NCBI RefSeq assembly: GCF_932526225.1
Contig: NC_064039.1
Span: 4,601,001 to 4,665,000, forward strand
Length of the DNA stretch: 64,000 nucleotides
Origin: Nematostella vectensis
Lineage: Eukaryota > Cnidaria > Anthozoa > Actiniaria > Edwardsiidae
Direction: 5' to 3'
Part shown: positions 43,878 through 54,658 of the stretch, piece after piece
How the letters are laid out: every line of letters begins with the position of its first letter
Position numbering within the stretch: position 1 is the first letter of the stretch
Notes under the pieces: generated by a model
Database searches by the model: none
What the model was told of the DNA's origin: nothing
What the model saw: the letters and a program-made list of their open reading frames with translations, nothing else
Program-made: the position numbers and the translations under genes

Positions 43878-44702
43878 ATGGCGGTTATTGAAGAAAGTGT
43901 TCAGTCTCTTCCTTTTGAAAAGCTGGACAACCAGGACAACCCAAAGCATGTACGAATCAGGTCAATCTCATTAAAGAAGTACTTAGCCTCTAGGAGACAA
44001 AGAAGCGAAAAATGGCTTTTTGAGAAAACGTTAGAAATAGAGAGCAAACTACCCCTGATTTGCAATCAAAAGGCGATAGCGTGAACACAAAAAAGTGAGG
44101 AAGGAAGGGATAAAGTTTATGGCCTTAACTGGATGACTTTAAGCGACGTATTTTTCCCTGAACTTGGCGAGAAGAAGGATGCCAGCCGCGTTAAAATGGA
44201 GTGTGGACACCTACAGCCCAGCGTGCAGTTTTTAAAATATAAAGAAAAAGGACAAGGAAATGACACGTTAAAAAGTTCCAGGGGAATTTCCATGCGAAAG
44301 GCGATGGAAAAATCCGATGATATTTCTTGTTTGATATCTCAAATGGAGGCAATGAATATGCATGATGAAGCGAATCAGATTCGAGAACTACGCAGAATAA
44401 AACGACTTACAGATAAAGTCATAAGCGCATTTGAAGTAAAGAAAAAAAGGTTTGCCATGAGAAAACAAAAGCAAGAAGAAAATGTCCGTGAATACCTTGC
44501 GCGCAAATCAAAGCAAGAGGAACGAGAGTTACAAGAAAAGCATCTGAGGCAGAATTGTACAGCATTTGTGTACCGCTTTGTTGTTGATGATGCGAGAAGA
44601 AAAGCTGACTCCCTTGTACGGAGAAGAGACGATGTTGAGCTGTGGATCAAAGCGTATAATGCAGCTCTTAAAACGCACATTGAGTCCATTAAAACGGGGT
44701 AG
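43878..44702 (+). CDS. Coiled-coil protein of unknown family, interrupted by one in-frame TGA
   Basis: ORF 43878-44084 (68 aa, MAVIEESVQSLPFEKL..) and ORF 44133-44702 (189 aa) are in the same frame, separated only by a TGA at 44082-44084 and 16 further coding-like codons (TQKSEEGRDKVYGLNW). The second part is rich in Lys/Glu/Arg and helical: RELRRIKRLTDKVISAFEVK and AMRKQKQEENVREYLARKSK suggest a coiled coil. No known domain recognised. A GCGTGAAC context could come from CGA-to-TGA decay. Either a disrupted 274-codon gene, a shorter protein starting at Met 44133, or a missed splice event; the sequence alone does not decide. Confidence 0.5.
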
Positions 44703-45234
44703 ATAGGGATTGATAAAAGTACTGCTGATAGCGCGTCTAGGAAAACAATATGCTTTTATTACTTTAAAATAGATTGAATAGCAGGACTTATACAGTTATA
44801 GAGATAATAATAGAAAATGGATTCTATTATATTTGCCAGCTATTATGGCGAGGGAAATGTTATGAATAAAGATATATGATGAAATAATTAGTTTATCCTC
44901 TATCAAGAGAGCATAAGATATCTTATACTCTCTTGCCTCTATGTATTACTTACTCTTGGTACCAGAGCCTCCAGACTTCTCTCGTCCAGTGACGCTCTGG
45001 CAAAATTCCGGCATTTTGGCTGAATACATCCAGTTTAAAAGGGATATGTGCTTTATTTAACACTAAAAAGACATTATACTTCATTTCGGAGTCAAATTAT
45101 CCTATAGCCCGTGCTTAGACTTCTTGCGGTTATTATTTGGGCTTTCTGTGTCACGCCCGCCATACTGGCTCAGCGGATTTTAGGGGTGCTAGTATTCGTC
45201 GGCGAGCAATGAGTAGACTCCCCTCAAGCCAAAT
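44703..45234. promoter_or_regulatory. 5' flank of RPL26; likely promoter
   Basis: No gene seen. The last 100 bp (TCACGCCCGCCATACTGGC and later GTATTCGTCGGCGAGC) are more GC-rich than surroundings and run into the pyrimidine tract described at 45235. Confidence 0.35.
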
Positions 45235-45245
45235 CCTTCCTCTTT
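45235..45245 (+). promoter_or_regulatory. Pyrimidine tract upstream of RPL26 (TOP-like or splice acceptor)
   Basis: CCTTCCTCTTT followed by AG, 32 bp before the RPL26 start codon. It fits a 5' TOP initiation site typical of ribosomal protein genes, but equally a splice acceptor of a 5'UTR intron. Confidence 0.4.
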
Positions 45246-45276
45246 AGCTCGTGTGCATGTGGAAGGGCCACCGAAA

Positions 45277-45711
45277 ATGAAGCGCAATAGTGAAGTGTCT
45301 TCTTCCCGCCGTAAAAGCCGAAAGGCTCACTTCTCAGCTCCGTCAAGTGTAAGGAGAAAGCTCATGAGTGCCCCACTGTCGAAAGAACTCCGACAGAAAT
45401 ACAATGTCCGCTCTATTCCCGTCCGCAAAGACGACGAAGTTCAAGTCACACGTGGGCATTTCAAAAGCCAACAGGTCGGAAAGGTGATCCAAGTCTACCG
45501 TAAAAAATGGGTTATTCACATTGATAGAATCCAGCGAGAGAAGGCTAATGGTGCCACCGTTAGTGTTGGAATCCACCCCAGCAAGGTCGAGATTGTCAAA
45601 CTTAAGATCGACAAGGATAGAAAGAAGATTTTGGATAGAAAGAACCGCTCCAAGTTGGCCGAGAAAGGAAAGCACACGGAAGAGGAGGTTCAAGCTATGC
45701 CTACGGAGTGA
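45277..45711 (+). CDS. RPL26: 60S ribosomal protein L26 (uL24)
   Basis: Structural protein of the large ribosomal subunit near the polypeptide exit tunnel. The 144-aa single-exon ORF (human 145 aa) has [40 protein letters not shown], the KOW motif region ([19 protein letters not shown]) and [20 protein letters not shown]. The start at 45277 ([14 protein letters not shown]) is chosen because family members begin MKxN..VSSSRRK; an upstream in-frame Met at 45253 would add eight residues not found in the family. Polyadenylation signals (AATAAATAAATAAAA) lie at about 46008. Only the C-terminal tail diverges. It is intronless in coding sequence, with no obvious poly(A) or flanking repeats that would mark a retrocopy. 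Confidence 0.97.
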   Translation: MKRNSEVSSSRRKSRKAHFSAPSSVRRKLMSAPLSKELRQKYNVRSIPVRKDDEVQVTRGHFKSQQVGKVIQVYRKKWVIHIDRIQREKANGATVSVGIHPSKVEIVKLKIDKDRKKILDRKNRSKLAEKGKHTEEEVQAMPTE

Positions 45712-46045
45712 ATTGGTAGGTTTGCTATATACATAGGAACATGATCTTGAGATGGTATTTTACAACACGTATTATTATGATACGATTGGAATTGTTTGAT
45801 CTTACCTACAAAAAACACAGACAACTTCAGTTGACAATGTCCTAGAACTAGAGCACCGGTATCTTCTTTTGATAACTAGTGATATTAGTAATAGTTTGTT
45901 ATCAGTCCTCTACATTCCTATGCATGCATATAGTCATACATTCGATACATGAGTTAGATATTGTGTATTCAGTGACTGATAAACATCTAACAGCATCTGG
46001 ATTAAATCAATAAATAAATAAAAATAGCCCTTCAATTCACATTCT

Positions 46046-46176
46046 CAACTACTTCCCACAACTCTTTGCGAGGCGCGCATGAAATCAAGGAAAAAATAAG
46101 TGTTGCCATCTTGTTTACAATATTGATGCCTGACCTTGGTTGATGGCATGTCACAAAGAGTTATGGGAAGTAGTTG
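46046..46176. repeat. Short foldback
   Basis: CAACTACTTCCCACAACTCT (46046-46070 region) is matched in inverse by AAAGAGTTATGGGAAGTAGTTG (46152-46176) with two mismatches; an inner pair (ATCAAGG/CCTTGGTTGAT) extends the stem. A 131-bp MITE-like hairpin just 3' of RPL26. Confidence 0.7.
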
Positions 46177-46556
46177 GTAAGGTAAATTGATCATGATAAC
46201 TGATGAAAGATAAAGATGGTGGCAGCTATTATACTATTATTATACATTGTGCTCACTATGTCAATTCTTATTGGCTAAGAGCTTGATTTTGAGAATCACT
46301 CAATCTGAGGATCAACTAGCAGCTTTTGTTTTGTGAAAGCGTGTTTTACTGAATATAAAATGTGCGTTCATTTTGAAATCATGGTTTTCTATATAGATGG
46401 CTGAACAATGTCAAAACATTGACTTTAACTAAGCATGTTTTTAAACAATCCAACTTAGATTCACTCAGTTTGTATACATCTAATTAAAAAGATGTCATCA
46501 CAAACAGCAAATGGCAATCCTATGACTGAAAGGAACCATGGATCTTGCTATATTTC

Positions 46557-47246
46557 TACCAAGTAGAACAGGGTGACTTTTTGTCTGAGCATGTGCATCA
46601 CATCCCATATGACATTTTGTTAATAAAATTCGTGACTAAAAAACAAATCTTTTCAAGTTTGAGTATTTGGCTAGTGAATTAAGAGATTGGAATTTGTTAG
46701 AATTGATTGATTGATAGTATTTAAATGAATTTTGATTCACTGTATTTGCAATAAATTAAATCACAGGAATCTATCACGTTTATTTGGTTTGCACAATACA
46801 CAGAGCGTGTACCACAGGTCCTTCTCTTGTAACATGAACACTCATATGTATACTGTATACATCTTTTAAAAGCATATATAACAAAATTGGATATCTAGCA
46901 GATTTTAGAAGAAATATCCAATGTTCTTTGAAATGGTCATATTACAAATTTAAGCAATTTGATGGTTTAAACTGTCATATATATGTTAAAAACATTCTCA
47001 CTTAGTATATTTGCAGGTCTTGACGTTTCCCAGTAAATTTGGTTGCAATCGGTGTAAAATTTATTGAGAAATAAAGCTATTTAAGAAAAAAAATCATTTT
47101 GAGTGCAAGTTTTGTATACAGAAGTATACAGAAATGCTTCAGTGATTCCCGGGCAATAGTGAATTACGAAAAACAATAGCATGTTATTTTAAGGTGGCCA
47201 GTCCAAGCAAATGCTCCTGCAAAATGGCACCCTGTTACCAAGGAGA
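46557..47246. mobile_element. 668-bp MITE with TIRs and about 11-bp direct flank
   Basis: The element 46568-47235 starts ACAGGGTGACTTTTTG and ends in the inverse (CAAAATGGCACCCTGT), with TIRs of about 30 bp including GAGCATGTGC/GAGCATTTGC. It is flanked by TACCAAGTAGA (46557-46567) and TACCAAGGAGA (47236-47246), a likely target-site duplication with one mismatch; that length suits Mutator-like elements. No coding. A second, older copy is at 9071-10500 in reverse orientation. Confidence 0.75.
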
Positions 47247-47549
47247 ACATTATTGGTAAAGGTGTATTTTTATGTAAAAAGAACCTAAATTGACTTTTTA
47301 CTTTCAAAGAAAGATGTTTAAGAATGATAGAAGGATTGTCAAGTTTTCAGACAAGAGAACAAATTCAGTTAGATAGCACCATAATTTAGCTATATTGTGT
47401 GAAAAAGACATTTTGTGCTAAGGTTAGGAACATTCTGTTTGTTTCCAGTACAATTTTCAACACTAACTTGAATCATTTTCATATATAGAATATTACTGAC
47501 ATAGCAACCTATTTGCTGTTGCTAAGACATGTTAAAGCGACAATCATAC

Positions 47550-47740
47550 CAGATTACTTCCGGAGGGCCGTCAGAAAACCTCAAGAGACAAAATAATATA
47601 TTAGAATCCATGCTATTCAATGTTGTCTGCTTTAAATTATCAGTCACTTTCTCAAAGAAACTTTTAATAAACACACTGATTTTAAAATTTTGAAATATTT
47701 TTTGGGGTTTTTATTAAAAATCATAGCAGATTGTTACATA
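47550..47740 (+). repeat. Dispersed repeat shared with 16070-16240
   Basis: Second copy of the diverged family; includes TTACTTCCGGAGGGCC, TATCAGTCACTTTCTCAAAG and TTTTGAAATATTTTTTGGGG. Confidence 0.6.
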
Positions 47741-48638
47741 ATCAACCTGAATTAAACTTGTGACATTGCTGCTTCAATATCATTCTTTAAAACAAATTCC
47801 AAGTACTACAGTAAGGCCATGACAAACAGTTTGTATGGCAGAATCAGTCTAACTGGTACAGTCAGTATGTTACCTATTTACAATGGAAGCAATTGAAAAC
47901 AGATTGATTAGTAGCTCTTACAAGTAATGAGCCAGATTTATTGACCCCCTTACTTCTTTGTTCCACAGAATGCAAGCCCAAGATCGAGCTTCTATCATGT
48001 ACACACAGCCAGCCTTGATGAATAAATAATGAAATAACTCCAGTTTCTGGTGTTTTTTTAGCTACTACAGTTGTTGTAATTAGTTCAAACCATGGGCCTA
48101 AAATAGTGTATATTGAAAGGGATGCTTTGGTTTCAGAAGTGAGCAACACTCAAGGGTGTGAGATATAAGCTGTTTACAAACTGGACCAATATAGATCAAT
48201 AATCAGCCCTCCTAATGAAACAAGTAAACCTTGGCTACAAGAGTCGAGTCCCAAAAAAAAAACACTTTTGCACCCTAATTGATTAAGGGAAACTAACTGC
48301 AGATATCAATCATTAAATTTGTTGGTAGGTGGTGGTACAGTTTCAAGTCGTAGGGTGTTCAATAGGGTGGTGTAGTAGGGTGTTTTTAGGCTAGCACAAA
48401 TTGTTTTTGCCACCATAACTTTCTGCCCATTTGATCCTGGAAGGGACAAAGAACCATGAAAGTTGTTGTATTAAGAGTAGTCCAACTTGAGGGTGTGACA
48501 AAATACTAAGCAGGGCTATCATTGTTTAGATCTTTTCCATCTCGTCTAAATTAATGGTTCATGTCGACTGCATCCGAGATTTGGTTTGTGGGTTTGTCTG
48601 AACCTCTGGTTAATCTTGTGTTATATCGTTTTCTTGTA

Positions 48639-48898
48639 ATGGTATCACAGGTAACCCAAGCACTCAGTTTGTATTCTAGTACGCAATAGAATTTGTATAG
48701 TGTTTAAAAACTGAAAAATTAAAGAAAATAGACTTTCTAGTGGAAACGAGTGAGTAAAATGGGCTGTTAATACTCAGGAGAGATCCCAAAAACAGACTAG
48801 AAAGTCTATTATCTTTAATTTTCCTTTTTTTTTTTCATCACTACAAAAAGTATCTTGCGTACGAATACAAACCGAGTGCTTGGGTTACCTGTGATGGT
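48639..48898. repeat. 260-bp foldback with about 45-bp arms
   Basis: ATCACAGGTAACCCAAGCAC..GTTTGTATTC at about 48642-48675 is matched in inverse by GAATACAAACCGAGTGCTTG..GGTTACCTGTGAT ending at about 48895. Inner arms TAAAGAAAATAGACTTTCTA and ACTAGAAAGTCTATTATCTT also pair. Confidence 0.8.
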
Positions 48899-49657
48899 AT
48901 GTCCAAGTTCTCGTGAGAGATGGCAACTGAGCTTCCAAAAATGAGCTCGTGAGACTCCCGGGGGATACTCGGCCCCTGTTGGGTATAGGATGGTCCCTAA
49001 AGTGTGTCTGAAGATACCACAACCCCAATTGTCATACCCTGTTAAGGACAACAATCGCGGTAAGACTCTTGATAGATGGATGCGTGCAGGCTAAATGGGA
49101 CATGAAATGAAACGCACAACGGGGCATTGAAGCGCGCGCAACCGCGTATGTAAGTGCGCGCGGAGCCTACTCGATGACGGCACAGATAGAGCAAGACTTG
49201 GAAGTGCGATATACCTGTGGCTAGATACAACAGCTCTCCCAGATGCAAGAGCTAGTTTCACCATGTGTATCACAGCCAAGTAAGAAAATGAGGCGCATTT
49301 CAATTTGGAAATAATTGGCACAAGTGAGTTTTTTAAAAGCTCAAATTACACGAGCCGTCTTCGGCGAAAAGAAACCCACGAGTGGAAATTATTTTCAAAT
49401 TGAACCAGGGTGGTAAAGAGTTTTTTTCGTGAAACGAGATTTGCCCGTTTTTCACTGTCCGTGAAACGTGATCCATCCCCCTTTACCACCATGACAACAA
49501 CCATGCCAAAATTTTATAGACACATTATTTGTGTCTCAAAAACGTTCGTGGTTTGAAGGAAAACGGTTAAAAGATACGGGCGTACCGCCTGAAGGACCAG
49601 CTGTCAGTTCTCTTTGAAGCGCTTTTTACCGTCATGTTTTTATTTGTGGTGCGACAG

Positions 49658-52600
49658 GCCTTGCGGAAATCAAGCGAAGGGCAACTAAGGTCTCGCCTGG
49701 AATATTGGTGCACACTCCACGTCAGCTAAATGAGCAGTTCTGGCCCATTTTCACTTGTATGCATTTACTTGTGATTGTTTTTATGGTCACGTGGACCACT
49801 TACAACAACGGCTTTACTGCATTGACCTTCACGCCCTCCTACCAGACAGAAGCGGGTGAGTCTAAAAGCGGGGTCGGTACGTCGTCCATTAGATAGTCGG
49901 TCAAGACACCCCTCTGTAACAGACCCAGCGAAACTCGACCCGACGGAAATTTTCGTCCTACCCGACGAGCTTTAAGCCTCCCTGTCAACCGGTGAAATTT
50001 CTAAATCAACCCGAACAGTTTCTTTATTACCCGACGGGTAAGTTGAGTGACCGGCGGTAAATAAAATTAGCTATTAACATACCCCGTGGAAATTTTAAAC
50101 CCGGTGAGCCCCCCCTCCCCCCAAAAAAACTAGCTTTCGCCGGGTCTGTTACAGAGGGGTGTGCCAAGGCTTTCAAATGTCTTTTGCATTTTTCTCGTTT
50201 CTACTTGCTTTATCTATATTACTCTTCGGACGAGGGTAGTTCTCCCACTACCAAACAATTAAGGACAATAAGCCTCAGCCCCACCCAACCCAAAAAAAAT
50301 GTTTTATAAAAATTATATTGAAATGACCAATGTTTTCTAGTTTCTGTATCTTTGACCCCCATTTTTTTCAGGCCAGTACAACTCTGTTAATTATAGAAGT
50401 ACTTTGCCTGAAAATGGAATAGCTCATTGTGACGGAAGCTTCCCTTTTAAAAATCGAAAGGGTTTTGTTGGGGAGAAGCGTCTATTACCCATAGGCTACA
50501 CGGCACCATTGTCAAAGATCGTTTGTTTGAATTCTTGGAATTTGATGGACCGATGCGTCGTGGTGGAGTGATGAATCGATGTGATGTCAAATTCTCCGAA
50601 GTATCGACGAAAGCTGTCGATCCGCAGCTGTTGGTATGCAGTTTATCTGTGGGAGGAGAGGATATTTCAAAAAATTCCAAAAGGATTTTTTTGTCGTACC
50701 GAGAAATAAATCGGGTACCGAGAAATCGGGTTTCAATATTCTTTTGCCAACGTGATAGCCTGTCTCACATCACATAGGGTTCTCCTTGTTATTTTTTAAC
50801 ATGCATTTTTTTTTTCACACAGAAGAAATTACCCTCACTGGACCGCAAAATATAACCAGCCGGACACCCGCGAATCCATGGTTGGGCCAGCCAGCAGAGC
50901 ACTTGATCGGCCTTGGGGGACTTTTCCCACCCTGTATGAGGCAAGACTACAGGATCGACTACCACTATTCCAGGGGGGTCGGGGATATGCTGTTCACTGG
51001 GGAGGAGAAGTTGGGATGCTGTGAGATGCAATCAGTCAATGCGGCAGCCACTGTCACTAAGGTAATAAAAGAGACGGTTGTCAACAATGACGTACAGTCA
51101 ATACGTGGAGGGTGGGTGGGGGCTATTTTTACTGATGAAGGAGTATGAAAGGATAACTTATTTTTAACAAGGTCTCTCCTCTGAACTATTGGTGTCTAAA
51201 TTCATTTGTAGGATCGGTGTGTGCTTGACGGTGCAGTATGGCGGCCTGTGAGATGTAGCAAGAGAGGACTTGGAGAGAATTTTGTTGCTCACATAATTAG
51301 ACCCTGCTGCACTGGATTGGACGGTTCTTGTCACATGACTAGTCCTCAACATTGTTGGTTTGTGGGTGGAAAATTTCATTTGCATGCTGAACATTGCTAT
51401 CAGGTGAGTTCAGGATAGCCAATTTGAGCCTGTATGCCAGAGAGGGGGGGGATGGGCGTCCTTAAAATCAGACGGAGGTCAGCAATACCAGCGTCAACTT
51501 TAGGGTTAGTATTCTAAGCCTAGATAACAGAAAATCTGTAGCACATTAGGTTTGGTTGGAGTAATTTCTAACATTAAAGAGATGGTTAAAAAACAAACAC
51601 ACCTTTTGAGTCTTATAACAAGCAGTTGAATTTTGATAAAATAAAAATTTTGTGCGTTTTGTGTCGACATAAATGAGAGGCTCCTTAAGCCAAAGAACCT
51701 TTGAGCACCCCATAAGGCAGGGATAGCAGTTGGTTGACTGGGCTGAATGCGACGGTAGTCTCTTATGCCAACTAGGGATTCAGTTTACGGATGACACCCT
51801 GGGAGATCTGGGCTAAGTTGCCTCTGGTATGTGTTAATGGGCGATGTGGTGGTGGTAGGGAATAGGTTTGGAGGAATAAGGGGATTGAAAGGGACTCATT
51901 AAGGGATTGAAAGGGACTCTTTGGGTTTACTGTGGATATTTTGTACTTGCTGAATTGTATTCTTATGACAGTTGAAATGGGTTAAATTTGGAATGTAAAT
52001 TGCTAATTCTGATGGGAGAAACTTGTTGGTTGATGGAATTGTTTAGATACCAGAGGGTAATTGGGGTTGTTGTTAGAGATGAGCTGGATTCAGTGTGAGA
52101 GTTGGAGTAAGGTGCAATGAAGTGTGTTGGACATTAAGATTGCCTTGTTGTTTCCATGCATAACTGAACACTAGACTATATATCTCTACTCTTTAAATTC
52201 AGGTAAATTGTCTAGAGCACCTCTGCTACCTGGGAAATCCTCCTACAACCCCAGAATACCAAGACACACCAAAACTACCACCATCATACCACCAGTGGTG
52301 GAGATTCCTTACAACAGTCTATATCCCCCAGGGAGTGGTGGATGGGGTTATCATTCTGTCCCTTGAGCTTCCATTTTCTTGGACCTTGGAGAGAAAACTC
52401 GGATGGTTGAGGCTTCTCCTTGTGCATATGTCTGCAGGGGCTGGAGGACATCTGGTAATTTGAGTAATCTTTTTTTTCATTCTCTTATAATGTATGTACT
52501 CTGAAAGTCTTACCGAACCCAAGAACTAGGAAAAGTATTTTTTTTTGTTGAGATTAGGGCTGTTGAGGGGATGATACAAAGACATTAAGAAAATTGAGGG

Positions 52601-53429
52601 GGGGGGGGGGGGCACAGCCACACCCCTTCAGCTGACTTCCTTACAGGTTATAACTATTACTTTGGATGCTGCAGCATTCGTTATACAAACAGATTATGAC
52701 CTAAAGGAGAAAAACCCCAACAAGAGATGTCACTGAAATGAATGTCTCCTGCAAAATGCAACATCCTTAGACGATTTTGCAAACTCTCCTTTGAAAATAT
52801 GTGCCTTTTGAGGTTCCTTATATCTTTGGACACTGATTCATAAGCAGATCCAGGGGGCTGGACTCGCTGGCTATATACCTTCATTTTTTAAAATTTTTGC
52901 TATATACACTTTTTTTTATTACTTTCTAGCTTGTCCACACCTGCCAGTAGGGTTCTCACGCCTTTTATATGTCCAAGCAATTAATATATTCCCTTCTTTC
53001 TCTCAACAGATGGGCTCCTTATTTTCAAAGTTTACATCAATCTTGACAGGTGGCGGACCATCATTGGCTGGCATCCTGGCTGTGCACTTGGTCCACCACC
53101 TGGAAATCTGGGGTCTACGACCTAAGCTGTCAAAGTACACTTTCTGCTGGACATTATCTGTTCTTACCCTGGCCTTTCTAGGAACTATTCCACACCTCAG
53201 CAATCACGCCAACGTTTGGGGTTTTGTAGTGGGATTCTTATTAGCAATGATTTATATCCCATTTCAGTGGGTTAAAAGAATTTGTCTTCTTAGAATAATT
53301 TGTCTAGTGATTCTTATTTTTGGCTTTATGTGTAGTTTGATGTTTTTCTATGAGGTGCAACCATCAGAGCCATGCTCTTTGTGTATGTACATAGACTGTG
53401 TCCCTTACATATCTGGGATATGTGACTAA
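49658..53429 (+). CDS. iRhom-like rhomboid pseudoprotease (RHBDF family; 5' exons missing)
   Basis: Exons 49658-49855, 50823-51061, 51212-51403, 52203-52454 and 53010-53429, with agreeing phases and a TGA stop. Order: TM1 (PIFTCMHLLVIVFMVTW); a long cysteine-rich luminal loop like the iRhom homology domain (LFPPCMRQD, EKLGCCEM, CCTGLDGSCHM, EHCYQVNCLEHLC); the rhomboid core (WWRFLTTVYIPQGVVDG, GWLRLLLVHMSAGAGGHL, GGGPSLAG, SNHANVWGFVVG); and a cysteine-bearing tail (PCSLCMYIDCVPYISGICD) as in iRhoms. The HAG..H position of active enzymes is IPQGVVD, so key His residues are lost; the GPSL motif has the iRhom-type Pro before the Ser position. iRhoms control ER exit of ADAM17 and EGF-type ligands in other animals; that role here is inference. 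Confidence 0.78.
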
Positions 53430-54658
53430 ACAAGCAACATAAGAAGTATTCAATAAAGTTTATTATTGTTAAGAACTAAAAAGTGTGGAGTATATTTTGT
53501 TTCAATTAGCTGTGCCGCAAATCTAAGTGTGGAAGGAGTTTTATAAATGAAAATAAAGAAAAATGTAGGGGGTGGAGGGATTACAGAGAATGGATAAAAA
53601 AATAACCATACTTGCCAACTCCCTCTCTATTTTCCCCACCTGTCTATGAAGCCTGTGTGTTTTAAAGATCTGGAGCTATTGGAGATAGCATACTGAGTTT
53701 TTCTGACAAATTACAACTGAAATTTGGCTGTAACACTGTAGTTTAGCCCTAGTTAAATTAAGACTTCATATGTATATATAAAGGAAAGGTCACAATTTAT
53801 TGGGGGAGGGCTGCTAAGTTGATTTTTTTTCTGGTTAAAAAATGTGGGCGCCCCCCCCCCCCCCCCTATTAAAGGCCAAAAATGGTGACCCTTCCCCAAA
53901 AAGGCAACCAAGAATTAAGGTGTCGCTGTCAAATGATAATCACTATTTCAGCACTATATCAGTTTCGGAATACTGTACAATTTCACAAAAAGGGATTGAA
54001 AAAAACTATACATTAGGGGTCCGGGGGCATACTCCCCCATTCAATGTTTGTCATTATTGTTAAAACCTAAATAGCATCATTAGAGCTCTATTCCACCAGA
54101 ATTCTTATTTGAACAGTTTTTTCATACTACCAATCTGAAAAGTTTGTGGGGGTGGGTGTAACAAGAAATTCAAGAAAACAAAACTTCAAAGATGAAACAA
54201 ATGGCGATAAAACATAGCGCCAACCAAACGGTCAAAGTCACAAAGGTGCAGGCAAGAGGCCCATGATATCTATTTATTTAATTTTTAGGGAGTCTGGAGT
54301 TCTCCCAGAAAATGTTGAAATTTCAGACTATTAAGAGGCTAGAAAGAATTTATTTAATTCATAGGGTGTCTGGGGTTGTCTGCAGAAAATTTTCAAATTT
54401 TAGTGGACTATCAGGAGGCTCGGCAATTGATCAGAATACCTGTTCTAAAATTTGGGCCCTCCCCTAAACCCTGTTTAAAAATTGAGGCCCTCCCCAAACA
54501 AAAAAGTTGCAACCCCCCACCCAAACAGCGGCTCCCCCCCCCCCCCCCCCCCGCGTTTAATAATGACACTTCCCTAACTTATTAACAAATATGGCATAAA
54601 AAAGCTTTTATCATTATAACTTTCCCTACCTTATTATCCCATTTATTGTACCTATGCA
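53430..54658. other. Convergent intergenic region with C/G-rich simple tracts
   Basis: Between the rhomboid and BCCIP stops. AATAAA at about 53451 likely serves the rhomboid gene. Contains poly(C) runs at about 53850-53867 and 54533-54552 and repeated GGCCCTCCCC phrases near 54467-54495. No gene seen. Confidence 0.6.

Larger units (their letters stand above)
47247..49657. other. Intergenic/repeat DNA; possible unseen 5' exons of the rhomboid gene
   Basis: Contains a dispersed-repeat copy (47550-47740) and a foldback (48639-48898). No convincing exon seen, though the first rhomboid exon recognised (49658) starts at a splice acceptor, so upstream exons must exist. Confidence 0.5.

Noticed and set aside
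50372-50777. Additional rhomboid exon after an AG at 50371
   Set aside because: Phase joining 49855 to 50823 is already perfect and the intervening frame gives no iRhom-like sequence.
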